A DNA stretch of 64,000 bases from Prevotella melaninogenica (GCF_018127965.1 NZ_CP072349.1:1244001-1308000); one strand, 5' to 3'; positions 10,201 to 19,314 are shown, counted from the stretch's first letter. Numbers and translations: made by a program. Notes: generated from the sequence alone by a model not told the origin.

Positions 10201-10796
10201 GTGAGGACGTTAACATCTTGGTTCTCGATACTGAGGTTTACTCTAATACTGGTGGTCAGAGCTCTAAGTCTACTCCACTCGGTGCTATTGCTCAGTTCGC
10301 TGCTAAGGGTAAGCGTATCCGCAAGAAGGACCTCGGTCTGATGGCAACAACATACGGTTATGTTTACGTAGCTCAGATTGCTATGGGTGCTGACAATGCA
10401 CAGACATTGAAGGCTATCCGTGAGGCTGAGGCTTATCCTGGACCATCACTCATCATCGCTTACTCTCCATGTATCAACCATGGTTTGAAGGTGAAGGGCG
10501 GTATGGGTCGTAGTCAGGCTCAGGAAGCAAACGCTGTTGCTTGTGGTTACTGGCACCTCTGGCGTTACAACCCACTGTTGGCTGAAGAGGGTAAGAACCC
10601 ATTCTCACTCGATTCTAAGGAACCAGAATGGGATAAGTTCCAAGACTTCCTTCACAGTGAAGTTCGTTTCCTCTCTGTCCTCAAGGCTTATCCAAATGAG
10701 GGCGAGGAGCTCTTCAAGGCTTGTGAGGATATGGCTAAGCTCCGTTACAAGAGCTATGTTCGCAAGACTCAGGAAGACTGGAGCGAGGAGGCATAA
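7221..10796 (+). CDS. nifJ: Pyruvate:ferredoxin (flavodoxin) oxidoreductase
   Basis: Oxidatively decarboxylates pyruvate to acetyl-CoA and CO2, passing electrons to flavodoxin or ferredoxin; a core fermentative enzyme. The single-chain form of 1191 aa matches the family length. N-terminal TPP/CoA domain begins KKFITCDGNEAAAHVSYMFS. Two ferredoxin clusters are visible: CIQCNKCSYVCPHAC and CTGCSNCADVCPG. The proximal cluster region is GACAGCGETPYVK, and the TPP-Mg site includes GDGASYDIGYGGLDH and LDTEVYSNTGGQ. Codon choice is markedly more uniform than in the neighbours, as expected for high expression. A flavodoxin gene lies at 61713-62201. Confidence 0.97.
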   Translation: MAKEKKFITCDGNEAAAHVSYMFSEVAAIYPITPSSPMAEHVDEWSARGRKNLWGQTVSVQEMQSEGGAAGAVHGSLQSGALTTTFTASQGLLLMIPNMYKIAGELLPCVFNVSARTLASHALCIFGDHQDVMACRQTGFAMFCSGSVQEVMDLSAVPHLASLKTSVPFINFFDGFRTSHEYHKIECLDQEDIRPLVDEEDIKRFRDRAMTPERPVVRGTAENPETFFTHREASNSAYENVAEVVEHYLGEISKITGREYHLFDYYGAKDAENIIILMGSATEAAREAIDYLMSQGKKVGMIAVHLYRPFSVKHLLAAVPKSVKRIAVLDRTKEPGAEGEPLYLDVKSAFYDVENKPLIVGGRYGLGSSDTTPAKIIAVYDNLELPEPKNHFTVGIVDDVTFTSLPEVEEIPLGGESTYEAKFYGLGADGTVGANKNSVKIIGDNTNKYCQAYFSYDSKKSGGFTCSHLRFGDNPIRSTYQVNTPNFVACHVQAYLNMYDVTRGLRKNGTFLLNTIFDGEELVHFIPNKVKRYFAKNNISVYYINATKIAQEIGLGNRTNTILQSAFFRITEVIPLDLAVDQMKKFIVKSYSKKGQDVVDKNFAAVDRGNEYKQLTVDPAWANLADDDTKADDAPAFVKELVRPMNAQAGDLLKVSDFVNHGTVDGTWSVGTAAFDKRGVATFVPKWDAENCIQCNKCSYVCPHACIRPFVLDEAEKANFNEETLDVIAPKQLKGMQFRIEVSVLDCTGCSNCADVCPGKKGNKALSMTQFVAGEEEANHRAANWDYLVKNVKSKQNLVDIKSNAKNSQFAQPLFEFSGACAGCGETPYVKLVSQLFGDREMIANATGCSSIYSASVPSTPYTTNEEGHGPAFNNSLFEDFCEFGMGMAMGNKKMRERIAVLLNDSMANDHTPAEFKEAAQEWLDNMNDADASKVAAAKLKPLIAAGAEKGCPVCAELKTLDHYLVKRSQWIIGGDGASYDIGYGGLDHVIASGEDVNILVLDTEVYSNTGGQSSKSTPLGAIAQFAAKGKRIRKKDLGLMATTYGYVYVAQIAMGADNAQTLKAIREAEAYPGPSLIIAYSPCINHGLKVKGGMGRSQAQEANAVACGYWHLWRYNPLLAEEGKNPFSLDSKEPEWDKFQDFLHSEVRFLSVLKAYPNEGEELFKACEDMAKLRYKSYVRKTQEDWSEEA

Positions 10797-10849
10797 TCGC
10801 CTAATCCACAGATTAAACGGATATAGTTAAAACACTATATAACATATGT

Positions 10850-10888
10850 AAAGAGGCTTCTTCATTATGGAGGAGCCTCTTTTTTTTA
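10850..10888 (+). terminator. Terminator of nifJ
   Basis: AAGAGGCTTC and GGAGCCTCTT form a stem around an ATTATGGA loop, followed by a long T run. Confidence 0.85.
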
Positions 10889-11001
10889 CCTATTCGTACA
10901 GCTTGCTATACCTTTCTCATATATGTATTAGCATCTTATGTCCTCATAATTATAATCTTAATGTCTCACTTTCATTCTCATTAACCGATGTATCACTATC
11001 C

Positions 11002-11080
11002 AACACCAATCGTGCTAAGGGTTAGCACCAATGGTGTTAATAGTGAGCACCATTGGTGCGGAGTAATAAACACGTTGGAA
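11002..11080. repeat. 22-bp tandem array, family I (locus B)
   Basis: Units at 11002, 11024 and 11046, exactly 22 bases apart: AACACCAATCGTGC, AGCACCAATGGTGT and AGCACCATTGGTGC. A decayed fourth (AACACGTTGG) follows one base out of register. The rest of the 10889-11216 gap holds no gene I can support. Confidence 0.75.
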
Positions 11081-11216
11081 TATACTACCAAAAAAAAACA
11101 ACTTATTATTAAGAACAAGCTATGCTACTAAAAACAAACTTAACTGATGTGCTTAGGAGCTTAACTTTCAGAAGCAAATACAAAATTAAGGCTTATATAA
11201 CAAAAGGTGTATTTGC

Positions 11217-11247
11217 TTTGTATTTTATAAAATAAATTGTATTTTTG
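11217..11247 (+). promoter_or_regulatory. Promoter of the DUF1648-like gene
   Basis: TTTG (11217-11220) and TATTTTTG (11240-11247) with 19-base spacing. An in-frame ATG at 11250 is too close to this box, so the later ATG was preferred. Confidence 0.65.
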
Positions 11248-11288
11248 TCATGAGAACTGAATCTTCTAACGTAAACAACAATCATAAT

Positions 11289-11705
11289 ATGAAAAGTAAA
11301 ATCTTATCATTAGCCATTATTATTGCTATTACAATAATTGCATTATATTGTGTTCTGAATGGACCTGAGACGATTATCCTACATTGGAACATTAGTGGGG
11401 AGGCAGAAAGCTATGGTTCTAAGTATCTTATACTGGCACTTCCTGCTATTTCAATAATCGTCTTCTTGCTGATTGTCAATCAAGAAAAGCATCCATACGA
11501 CACAAGTCTTGTGAGCGGAAAAACTCGAAAGAACAGGAATCCGAAAGCACTTCGTGATATAATGCCAATCCTATTGTTGGTTATATTGTATCTTACAGCA
11601 TGTTCTGTCCAAATAATTTCCATGTCATCAATAGTACCCTTCTCTCTTATTATTATTGCTATAATTCTCTTTATGTATAAATCACGCAAGTCGACAAAGC
11701 TATAA
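11289..11705 (+). CDS. Small membrane protein with DUF1648-like N-terminus
   Basis: A 138-aa protein with four hydrophobic segments and a basic loop (KTRKNRNPKALRD). The stretch PETIILHWNISGEAESYGSK, between the first two membrane segments, fits the DUF1648 pattern (P...HwN..G). This domain occurs in SdpI-type immunity or sensor proteins and in small unknown membrane proteins. There is no neighbouring toxin gene, so an immunity role is not supported here. Start chosen from the promoter position; a longer 151-aa form starting at 11250 is less likely. Confidence 0.65.
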   Translation: MKSKILSLAIIIAITIIALYCVLNGPETIILHWNISGEAESYGSKYLILALPAISIIVFLLIVNQEKHPYDTSLVSGKTRKNRNPKALRDIMPILLLVILYLTACSVQIISMSSIVPFSLIIIAIILFMYKSRKSTKL

Positions 11706-11721
11706 AAACGACCTTATTTAT

Positions 11722-11752
11722 TTTGCATTTCGCTTGATTTAATGTATCTTTG
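11722..11752 (+). promoter_or_regulatory. Promoter of the gene at 11758
   Basis: TTTG (11722-11725) and TATCTTTG (11745-11752) with a 19-base spacer. Only five bases separate the -7 box from the ATG, so the transcript probably starts at or next to the start codon. Confidence 0.7.
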
Positions 11753-11757
11753 TAGCT

Positions 11758-12378
11758 ATGAATGCACAAGAAGCACAGAACATTAAATGGAGTGAGAATA
11801 TCATCATTGTGGATGGTGATTATATAGACCATGTCGCTTTCGACCTCATTGTCAACTTTGAGCGAATGTTGAACCGTCGCATTCCTGCTGCTGATTTCAG
11901 CCAGTGGGTTGTAAACATTGCCCTTGATGGACGTTTAAAGCCAGGAAATCACGAAACACAAGTGGTTCTTTTACATGATAAGAAGAATCCAAGACTTGAG
12001 AATTTTGCCCCAGCCGATTATCTGAAAGAACTGAATGGGCAAGCATTCAAAGATTCACAGCTTGGCGAATTTATTATCAATGCTATTGCTACAGGTGATG
12101 AAGTAGCCAAGAAAGACGATGTTCTTCTCGACCTTTTAAAGACAATTCTTAATCATGAGGAGGTTAAACGTATTATGATTGTATCAAACGCTGAGGACAG
12201 CCAATTGATGAGTACACTTCGTTCTACGCTTCGCGATGTAGATGATGAGCTAAAACATATTACCTTGTTTGCAATGCAACCACTCGAAGGAGGTAATTTT
12301 AAACAGCAAATTTTGGGTTACTCGCTTCTTAATGCAATGGGTATATCCTCTTCAGAGATTGAAAGTAAGATTAAGTAA
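11758..12378 (+). CDS. Conserved Bacteroidales protein of unknown function, 206 aa
   Basis: A soluble, acidic protein without signal peptide or membrane segment, beginning MNAQEAQNIKWSENIIIVDG. It has an alpha/beta look (IIIVDGDYIDHVAFD; TQVVLLHDKKNP; VKRIMIVSNAEDSQLMS), but I recognise no catalytic motif. It may correspond to a Bacteroidales DUF family, which I cannot confirm. The start codon sits five bases after the -7 box, so translation is probably leaderless; the next in-frame ATG would remove about 40 residues of this well-ordered N-terminus. Confidence 0.7.
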   Translation: MNAQEAQNIKWSENIIIVDGDYIDHVAFDLIVNFERMLNRRIPAADFSQWVVNIALDGRLKPGNHETQVVLLHDKKNPRLENFAPADYLKELNGQAFKDSQLGEFIINAIATGDEVAKKDDVLLDLLKTILNHEEVKRIMIVSNAEDSQLMSTLRSTLRDVDDELKHITLFAMQPLEGGNFKQQILGYSLLNAMGISSSEIESKIK

Positions 12379-12488
12379 GACATAAAATAAAGTAATAATA
12401 ATAAAATAAGAATTCTCAAAATAACATTCCGTTGATCCCTTCTTTGGAGTGGAGAATAGAATGGGAAGACAGAGAATTAAATTGAACT

Positions 12489-13727
12489 ATGGGAAAAGTT
12501 TTAATGATTGGCGCAGGTGGCGTAGCTACTGTAGCCGCTTTTAAGATTGTCCAAAACCAGGACGTGTTTACGGAGTTCATGATTGCCAGCCGTCGTAAGG
12601 AAAAGTGTGACGAACTGGTTAAGGCAATTCATGATAAGGGCTACAAGGCTGACATCAAGACTGCACAGGTTGATGCAGACGATGTTGAGCAGTTGAAGGA
12701 GCTTTTCAACTCATTCAAGCCTGAGCTGGTTGTCAATCTTGCACTACCCTATCAGGACCTCACCATCATGGATGCCTGCTTAGCTTGCGGTTGCAACTAC
12801 CTTGACACCGCTAACTATGAGCCAAAAGATGAGGCACACTTTGAGTATAGCTGGCAGTGGGCTTACAAGGATAAGTTCGAGAAGGCTGGCTTGACAGCTA
12901 TCCTCGGTTGTGGTTTCGACCCTGGAGTGTCACAGGCTTATACTGCATATGCAGCAAAGCATCACTTTGATGAGATTCACTATCTTGATATTGTTGACTG
13001 TAACGCAGGTAACCACCACAAGGCGTTTGCAACCAACTTTAACCCAGAAATCAATATCCGTGAGATTACCCAAAAGGGACTTTATTATGAAAATGGCAAA
13101 TGGATTGAGACAGATCCATTGGTAGTACATCAAGATATTACCTATCCAAACATCGGTCCTCGCGACTCATACTTGATGCACCACGAAGAATTGGAGTCAT
13201 TGGTTAAGAACTATCCTACCATCAAGCGCGCTCGCTTCTGGATGACTTTTGGTCAACAATACCTTACTTACCTTGATTGTATTCAGAATCTTGGTATGAG
13301 CCGTATCGATGAGATTGAGTATGAAGCACCATTGGCTGATGGTTCAGGCAAGACAGTTAAGGTTAATATCGTTCCTTTGCAGTTCTTGAAAGCAGTGTTG
13401 CCTAACCCACAGGATCTCGGTGAGAACTATGATGGTGAGACCTCTATCGGCTGCCGTATTCGTGGTATCAAGGATGGTAAGGAACAGACTTACTACATCT
13501 ATAACAACTGTAAGCATCAGGATGCCTATAATGAAACAGGTATGCAGGGCGTAAGCTATACGACTGGCGTACCAGCAATGGCTGGTGCGATGATGTTCTT
13601 CAAGGGTCTTTGGCGTAAGCCAGGAGTCTGGAATGTGGAAGACTTCGACCCAGATCCATTCTTGGAGGTACTCAATAAGCAGGGCTTACCTTGGCACGAA
13701 GAGTTTGGTGGTGATTTAGAACTATAG
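12489..13727 (+). CDS. Saccharopine dehydrogenase family, carboxynorspermidine dehydrogenase-like
   Basis: Likely NAD(P)H-dependent reductive condensation in the alternative polyamine pathway, joining aspartate semialdehyde with a diamine to give carboxy(nor)spermidine. The 412-aa product has an N-terminal Rossmann fold (KVLMIGAGGVATVAAFKI) and the family stretch PELVVNLALPYQDLTIMDAC. CGCNYLDTANYEP and LGCGFDPGVSQAYTAYA follow. The family also contains lysine-pathway saccharopine dehydrogenases; the sequence looks nearer the polyamine branch, but that is judgement. No decarboxylase partner (nspC) lies nearby. The TfoX-like gene starts four bases after its stop. Confidence 0.8.
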   Translation: MGKVLMIGAGGVATVAAFKIVQNQDVFTEFMIASRRKEKCDELVKAIHDKGYKADIKTAQVDADDVEQLKELFNSFKPELVVNLALPYQDLTIMDACLACGCNYLDTANYEPKDEAHFEYSWQWAYKDKFEKAGLTAILGCGFDPGVSQAYTAYAAKHHFDEIHYLDIVDCNAGNHHKAFATNFNPEINIREITQKGLYYENGKWIETDPLVVHQDITYPNIGPRDSYLMHHEELESLVKNYPTIKRARFWMTFGQQYLTYLDCIQNLGMSRIDEIEYEAPLADGSGKTVKVNIVPLQFLKAVLPNPQDLGENYDGETSIGCRIRGIKDGKEQTYYIYNNCKHQDAYNETGMQGVSYTTGVPAMAGAMMFFKGLWRKPGVWNVEDFDPDPFLEVLNKQGLPWHEEFGGDLEL

Positions 13728-13731
13728 GAAG

Positions 13732-14052
13732 ATGGCTTGCTCTTTAGACTTTATTGAATTTGTCAGTAGTCAGATAGCTGCTGCAGGGACTGTGAGATGT
13801 AGGAAGATGTTTGGTGGCTACATAGTTTATGTTGACGAAAAGCCTGTTATCATAGTTTGTGACAATATACCGTATGTCAAAGAACACGAGGCAATTAAGT
13901 CAATGATGCTATCTGCCGAACGTGGATTCCCTTATGAAGGAGCTAAGGAACACTACGTTTTAGATGTTTCAAGGTCTGATTTTGCAGTCAGGGTTGTTAA
14001 GACCTTAGTAGAGGTTTTACCCTATCCAAAAAGCAGAAAGAAGAATAAATAA
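13732..14052 (+). CDS. TfoX/Sxy N-terminal domain protein
   Basis: A 106-aa protein matching the TfoX N-terminal domain: CRKMFGGYIVYVDEKPVIIV and PYEGAKEHYVLD are typical. In gammaproteobacteria full-length TfoX regulates competence; single-domain versions like this are common and of unknown role. It begins four bases after the dehydrogenase stop and so is almost certainly cotranscribed with it, ending 32 bases before recA. Confidence 0.75.
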   Translation: MACSLDFIEFVSSQIAAAGTVRCRKMFGGYIVYVDEKPVIIVCDNIPYVKEHEAIKSMMLSAERGFPYEGAKEHYVLDVSRSDFAVRVVKTLVEVLPYPKSRKKNK

Positions 14053-14084
14053 TGTTTTATCAATCAAAAACAAGATAATAGTAT

Positions 14085-15110
14085 ATGGCAAAAGAAGATA
14101 CAAGTACGACATCGGCAGCTGAAGGAAAACTGAAAGCATTGCAAGCTGCAATGTCTAAGATAGAAAAAGACTTTGGTAAAGGGTCCATCATGCGTATGGG
14201 CGACGAACAAATAGAACAGGTGGAGGTTATCCCAACAGGTAGTGTTGCGCTCGACACAGCACTCGGTGTAGGCGGTTATCCACGTGGTAGAATCATTGAG
14301 ATTTATGGTCCGGAAAGTTCTGGTAAGACAACATTAGCTATCCATGCCATTGCTGAGGCACAGAAGCAGGGTGGTATTGCAGCCTTCATTGATGCTGAGC
14401 ACGCATTCGACCGTTTCTATGCAGAGAAGTTAGGCGTAGATGTTGATAATCTTTGGATTTCACAGCCAGACAATGGTGAGCAGGCTTTAGAGATTGCAGA
14501 CCAGCTGATTCGCTCTTCTGCTATTGACATTCTCGTTGTCGACTCAGTTGCTGCTTTGACTCCAAAGAAGGAGATTGAGGGTGACATGGGTGACTCTGCA
14601 GTAGGTTTACAGGCAAGATTGATGAGTCAGGCATTGCGTAAACTTACTTCAACTATCGCAAAAACTAATACTTGCTGCATCTTCATCAACCAGTTGCGTG
14701 AGAAGATTGGCATGATGTTTGGTAATCCAGAGACAACAACAGGTGGTAACGCACTGAAGTTCTATAGCTCTGTACGCCTTGACATCCGCCGTGTTACATC
14801 TATTAAGGATGGCGATCAGGTTATCGGTAATCAGGTTCGTGTGAAGATAGTAAAGAATAAGGTTGCTCCTCCTTTCCGCAAGGCAGAGTTCGAGATTACC
14901 TTCGGTGAAGGTATTTCAAAGATTGGTGAGATTGTTGACTTGGGCGTTCAGTATGGTATCATTCAGAAGAGTGGTAGCTGGTTTAGCTACAATGGAACCA
15001 AACTTGCACAGGGACGTGATGCAACTAAGACTATGATTAAGGATAATCCAGAACTTGCAGAAGAACTGGAGGGCTTGATTAAGAATGCTATCATCGAACA
15101 GACGAAGTAA
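14085..15110 (+). CDS. recA: Recombinase RecA
   Basis: ATP-dependent strand exchange and SOS co-protease. The 341-aa length is normal. Visible are [11 protein letters not shown], Walker [18 protein letters not shown], Walker [13 protein letters not shown], the L2-like loop [16 protein letters not shown] and the C-terminal [10 protein letters not shown]. No intein. No SOS-box-like palindrome was seen upstream. It lies 32 bases after the TfoX-like gene and ends at a strong terminator. Confidence 0.98.
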   Translation: MAKEDTSTTSAAEGKLKALQAAMSKIEKDFGKGSIMRMGDEQIEQVEVIPTGSVALDTALGVGGYPRGRIIEIYGPESSGKTTLAIHAIAEAQKQGGIAAFIDAEHAFDRFYAEKLGVDVDNLWISQPDNGEQALEIADQLIRSSAIDILVVDSVAALTPKKEIEGDMGDSAVGLQARLMSQALRKLTSTIAKTNTCCIFINQLREKIGMMFGNPETTTGGNALKFYSSVRLDIRRVTSIKDGDQVIGNQVRVKIVKNKVAPPFRKAEFEITFGEGISKIGEIVDLGVQYGIIQKSGSWFSYNGTKLAQGRDATKTMIKDNPELAEELEGLIKNAIIEQTK

Positions 15111-15117
15111 TAAGCAC

Positions 15118-15180
15118 AAACCTATGGTAACTTGAATGTAATTCTTTCACATAAATACATTCCTGATACCATAGGTTTTT
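15118..15180 (+). terminator. Two-tier hairpin terminator of recA
   Basis: AAACCTATGGTA (15118-15129) pairs perfectly with 15167-15178, with an inner stem GAATGTA/TACATTC (15134-15162), and then T bases. Confidence 0.85.
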
Positions 15181-15251
15181 GTATACCCTTATTAAATTCC
15201 AGTCCTATAAGGTTTAACAAGGATACTACATTAATTATAAGCTTTATTTTT

Positions 15252-17069
15252 ATGCTTTCATTCTCTTCTCTTAATTCCAACGAGCGCACACTTCTTATGC
15301 TGATGGCTTATTTTTACAAATATGGTCAAACTAAGAAAAAACTATCAAAATTGTTGGAGAAGATAATGTTGCCATCTCTTTCCGATTTGGCTTTTAAAAA
15401 GTTAATGACTGATGGTTTACTGGTAGAAGTAAACCTTCACTATTATGGAGGTGGAAAAGTATTGTACATAAATAAGGATATGCTGATTCCTTCTCTCTTT
15501 GAACTTTTCAAAGAAGAAAACAGCCTATTATTACAGAATATTCGCAGACTTTATAAAAAGACTTATAATAATGAAAACCCATCTCCTTTGGTGCGTTTGA
15601 TAATATATTACATTGCGACAAATGCAGAGGAAGCAATATCGACTTCCTATGCGCAAGTCTTAGAATCGTTCAATGACTGTTGCCTTAACTTGATTGATGA
15701 AAGAGAATATGAGACCTTCTTTCTATCAATGCCCACAGAATTATTGTCTTTTGTGCTGAACGCAACTCTTCGTATGGCAATGGCTCAGGATAAAGTAATG
15801 GACTGGGAATATTTAAAAGGACTTGTTTTCAGTCGTAAAAAAATAGGCAATAGTATAGCAAAAAAAAGCGATTTAGAATCAGTCTTTGCTTATTATTACT
15901 ATTTAGGTACGGGTAAAATCTGTATTAATCTCAAAACATCTGTAAGCAATATCTTTACACTTCAGATAGCAGCGATTAATGCATTGTATAAAGGAGATTA
16001 CGCTTTAGCCTATAAGCTATATACCAAGGTGATGACTGTTAATAATAAGGTAGCTCCTATTAAGGGACTTTTCGTAAACCCTATTGCTAATTATTATTTC
16101 GCAATTGCAGCAATCTTTACCAACACAGAGGCCTCTCTGAAGAAGTTAGAAACGATGATGAAGCGTAATGGGGATAGAGAATACACGCCTACATTCTTCC
16201 TTGTACAACCGTTGAAGACTTATTTTTATGATAAGTCTGATGCAAATATACGAAAAGAGTCTTATCTTGAATTGTGTAAGGAGCCAGATATGCAGATGGT
16301 ATCTTGGCTTACTTGGACGATGTATCCGTCTTTTGGCATACTTCCGACAAAGGCAACTAAGCCTATTAATCCACCTAACTGGGCTTTCTTGCAGCTGGAG
16401 ACTGGCATTATGAAGAGTAGCTCTTCTGAAGCAAATTTGGTGAAAGACTTCGGTGGTACATCACTGTTGAGCCGATTAGAAGTAAAATCTCTTTGGCAGC
16501 TTCGCCTTGAAACGCTAATTGCGGAGAATCAAACAGTAGGGAATCAAACAACAGAGACTGTTCGAGACACAATGCTCGTATATCTGTTGCGTTATGGAAT
16601 TGTTGTTCCCATTCTTAAACGTAGGTTGAAAAATGGTAGTTGGTCTGTGGGTAAAGAGCTTTCTGTTCGTGAACTTATAAATCTGGATGTTCCGTGCTTA
16701 GACAGTGTTGATCAGCGTATTAAAGAAGGAATCTTTTCGTGGGAATATAGTGTCTATATTGAAAAGTATCTGTATCTTTTTGTTGATTGTGACCATATTT
16801 ACACTGGTTCCACCTATGACTTGCAGCCTGTGAAGATTCATAAGGACAATCCACACCTTATCATAGATAAACGTTCGGATGGTTCTTTCAGTGTCTCTAC
16901 GAATGTAAAGAGTTACAAAAAGGTGAAAAGTCGTCTTTCTTTTACAAGAAGAATTCAGAAACAGACTATTCTGTCTTTACCCCTTCTGAGTTTGAATATA
17001 AGACTTATAAGGAAATTCTGGCACAAGAGATTTATCCAGCTGAAGCCGAGACCTTGCTGGTTCAGCTGA
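15252..17069 (+). CDS. SNF2-type helicase, N-terminal fragment (frameshifted)
   Basis: N-terminal, non-catalytic part of a large SNF2 ATPase, begun at MLSFSSLNSNERTLL because upstream in-frame codons overlap the recA terminator. The frame is sensible up to about NVKSYKK. The remaining residues are a shift product, because the next frame continues as KSSFFYKKNSETDY and runs straight into the helicase. The shift lies at a run of five A (16917-16921); six would restore one chain of about 1340 aa. The region has alpha-helical repeats but no motif I recognise. Whether one or two proteins are made is unknown. Confidence 0.7.
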   Translation: MLSFSSLNSNERTLLMLMAYFYKYGQTKKKLSKLLEKIMLPSLSDLAFKKLMTDGLLVEVNLHYYGGGKVLYINKDMLIPSLFELFKEENSLLLQNIRRLYKKTYNNENPSPLVRLIIYYIATNAEEAISTSYAQVLESFNDCCLNLIDEREYETFFLSMPTELLSFVLNATLRMAMAQDKVMDWEYLKGLVFSRKKIGNSIAKKSDLESVFAYYYYLGTGKICINLKTSVSNIFTLQIAAINALYKGDYALAYKLYTKVMTVNNKVAPIKGLFVNPIANYYFAIAAIFTNTEASLKKLETMMKRNGDREYTPTFFLVQPLKTYFYDKSDANIRKESYLELCKEPDMQMVSWLTWTMYPSFGILPTKATKPINPPNWAFLQLETGIMKSSSSEANLVKDFGGTSLLSRLEVKSLWQLRLETLIAENQTVGNQTTETVRDTMLVYLLRYGIVVPILKRRLKNGSWSVGKELSVRELINLDVPCLDSVDQRIKEGIFSWEYSVYIEKYLYLFVDCDHIYTGSTYDLQPVKIHKDNPHLIIDKRSDGSFSVSTNVKSYKKVKSRLSFTRRIQKQTILSLPLLSLNIRLIRKFWHKRFIQLKPRPCWFS

Positions 17070-19282
17070 TTAAAGCTGTAGGTGGAAAGACGGAAATCCA
17101 CTCTAATATGGTGGCTGAGCTTGACGATTTACAGCGTGTTGATGTGCAACCTTGTATAACGCTCCGTGTTGTTTCCACTGCTAACAACTGTTTCCAACTT
17201 ACTGCTTTGGTGCGTATCTCTGATAGCCTTTCCTTTGTTCCGGGAAAGGGAAATGTCACCACTATTGCAGAACAAGAGCATAAGAAAGTGCAATTAGTTC
17301 GTAACCTAAAGAAAGAGCGAGATTATCTTAAAGCGATTAATGAGGGTCTAATTGAGGTAGAGTTCTTTGATGAAGGCGAAGCATGGAAGCCTCAAAGTAT
17401 TACGGATTCGATAACACTTCCTATCTACACGATGCTACCTTTTATTCAGTGGTGTAAAGAACACCGTGATATTTGCATAATGGAATGGGCTGAAGGTAGT
17501 AAGATAAAGTATTATCCGGGCATCAGCAGTAGTGCTGCTCATATTTCTTTTAAATCAAAGAATAACTGGTTTGAGGTCGAAGGTGATATTGAAATTAGCG
17601 AGGGGCAGGTCATTTCCCTTCAAAAGCTGCTCGGAATGATGCATCAGAGTGCTCATCAGAAGTATATTCTTGTCGGTGATAATGAATTTATTACGATAAG
17701 CACCCAGCTCTCACGCATACTTAAACGACTTGACACAGTAACGACCGAGAATCGTTCACATCTGCAGATAGCACCTACTGCAGTCTCTTTGTTAGGCGAC
17801 TTGCTGGATGATACATCCTTGAATATAAAGCGTAATGAGACTATGGATGCCTTACGTCAGCGCATTGAAGCGTGCAGTAAGAAGATCCCAGTTGTACCCA
17901 AGACCTTGCAGGCACAGTTACGTGACTATCAGGAAGAGGGATTTGAATGGATGTCAAGATTGACAGCGTGGGGAGCTGGTGTCTGTCTGGCTGATGATAT
18001 GGGATTAGGAAAGACCGTTCAGACTATCGCCCTACTTCTTGAACAGAGCGAAAACGGAGCTTCGCTGATTGTGGCACCATCCTCTGTCGTACCTAACTGG
18101 CGCAATGAACTTCAGCGATTTGCACCGACGTTGAATCTCACTATTCTCAATCAGAGTGAGGATCGTTCAAAAGATATTAAGGAGGCAAAGGCAGGAGATG
18201 TTATTATCACCACGTATGGTTTGTTGAATATTCAGCAGGATGACCTCACTGGGAGGGAATGGAACGTAGTCTGTCTTGATGAAGCACATACCATCAAGAA
18301 TGCCAATACGAAGATGTCAAAATCAGCTATGCTGTTGAATGCACAACGCAAAGTTATCCTTACGGGTACTCCTATTCAAAACCATCTTGCAGAGTTGTGG
18401 AATCTCTTCCAGTTTATTAACCCTGGTCTTTTAGGAAGTGCAGAACAGTTCAAGAAGAAGTTTATCCTGCCTATTGAAGGAGATAACGACAAAGCACGCC
18501 AAAGCCAGTTACGTCGTCTGATTTCTCCGTTCCTTTTACGTAGAACGAAAGCAGAAGTCATTGACGAATTACCAGCAAAGAACGAAATAAAACTCCCTGT
18601 TGAACTATCATCGGAGGAGATGGCTATGTATGAGGTTAAAAGGAGAGAAACAGAGACGAAGATTCTTGAAAATAAAGCTGACAAAGTAAGTACGTTGGCA
18701 GAGATTACTCATTTGCGCCAGATGGCGTGTAGCTGTTCGTTGGTTGACAAGAAATGGAAGCTACCAAGCAGCAAAGTGCTTGCGTTCATAGACTTGGCGG
18801 AGAGTCTCAATGACAGCGGTAATCGTGCGCTTGTTTTCAGTCAGTTTACCAGTTTCTTTGAAGAGGTGAGAAAGGCGATGGATAAGGCAAAACTTCCATA
18901 TCTTTACCTTGACGGAAGCACCCCAATGGCTATACGTGAAAAGTTAGTTAAGGAGTTTCAGTCAGGAAAATGTCCTTTCTTCCTTATCAGTCTGAAGGCT
19001 GGAGGATTGGGACTAAATCTTACGGGTGCAAACTATGTTATCCATCTTGATCCATGGTGGAATCCTGCCATCGAACAGCAGGCTACCGACCGCGCTTATC
19101 GTATCGGTCAAAAACAGGACGTAACAGTCTATCGTCTAATTAGTCAACACACCATTGAGGAGAAGATACTACGTTTACATAAGACAAAGCGCAACCTTTC
19201 AGACTCTCTTCTTGAGGGCTCTGATATCTCTCATGCACTGACGCAGGAAGAACTACTCGAACTGTTACAAGACAATAGATAA
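17054..19282 (+). CDS. SNF2-family helicase, catalytic part
   Basis: DNA-dependent ATPase of the SNF2 superfamily, probably acting on protein-DNA complexes or transcription. Helicase motifs occur in order: DDMGLGKTVQT (I), VAPSSVVPNW (Ia), CLDEAHTIKN (II), LTGTPIQN (III), LVFSQFTSFF (IV), LISLKAGGLGLNLT (V) and QATDRAYRIGQ (VI). The first recorded start is a TTG inside the coding sequence. Open frame actually extends back to the frameshift near 16917, so this is the C-terminal two-thirds of the gene at 15252, not a separate gene. All catalytic motifs are intact. Confidence 0.85.
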   Translation: MLVQLIKAVGGKTEIHSNMVAELDDLQRVDVQPCITLRVVSTANNCFQLTALVRISDSLSFVPGKGNVTTIAEQEHKKVQLVRNLKKERDYLKAINEGLIEVEFFDEGEAWKPQSITDSITLPIYTMLPFIQWCKEHRDICIMEWAEGSKIKYYPGISSSAAHISFKSKNNWFEVEGDIEISEGQVISLQKLLGMMHQSAHQKYILVGDNEFITISTQLSRILKRLDTVTTENRSHLQIAPTAVSLLGDLLDDTSLNIKRNETMDALRQRIEACSKKIPVVPKTLQAQLRDYQEEGFEWMSRLTAWGAGVCLADDMGLGKTVQTIALLLEQSENGASLIVAPSSVVPNWRNELQRFAPTLNLTILNQSEDRSKDIKEAKAGDVIITTYGLLNIQQDDLTGREWNVVCLDEAHTIKNANTKMSKSAMLLNAQRKVILTGTPIQNHLAELWNLFQFINPGLLGSAEQFKKKFILPIEGDNDKARQSQLRRLISPFLLRRTKAEVIDELPAKNEIKLPVELSSEEMAMYEVKRRETETKILENKADKVSTLAEITHLRQMACSCSLVDKKWKLPSSKVLAFIDLAESLNDSGNRALVFSQFTSFFEEVRKAMDKAKLPYLYLDGSTPMAIREKLVKEFQSGKCPFFLISLKAGGLGLNLTGANYVIHLDPWWNPAIEQQATDRAYRIGQKQDVTVYRLISQHTIEEKILRLHKTKRNLSDSLLEGSDISHALTQEELLELLQDNR

Positions 19283-19314
19283 CAGATTTGAGCCTCCTTT
19301 CGACATCTATAAAG

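Noticed and set aside
15132..15251. Forty extra N-terminal codons for the SNF2 gene
   Set aside because: They lie within the recA terminator hairpin and encode no helicase-like sequence.
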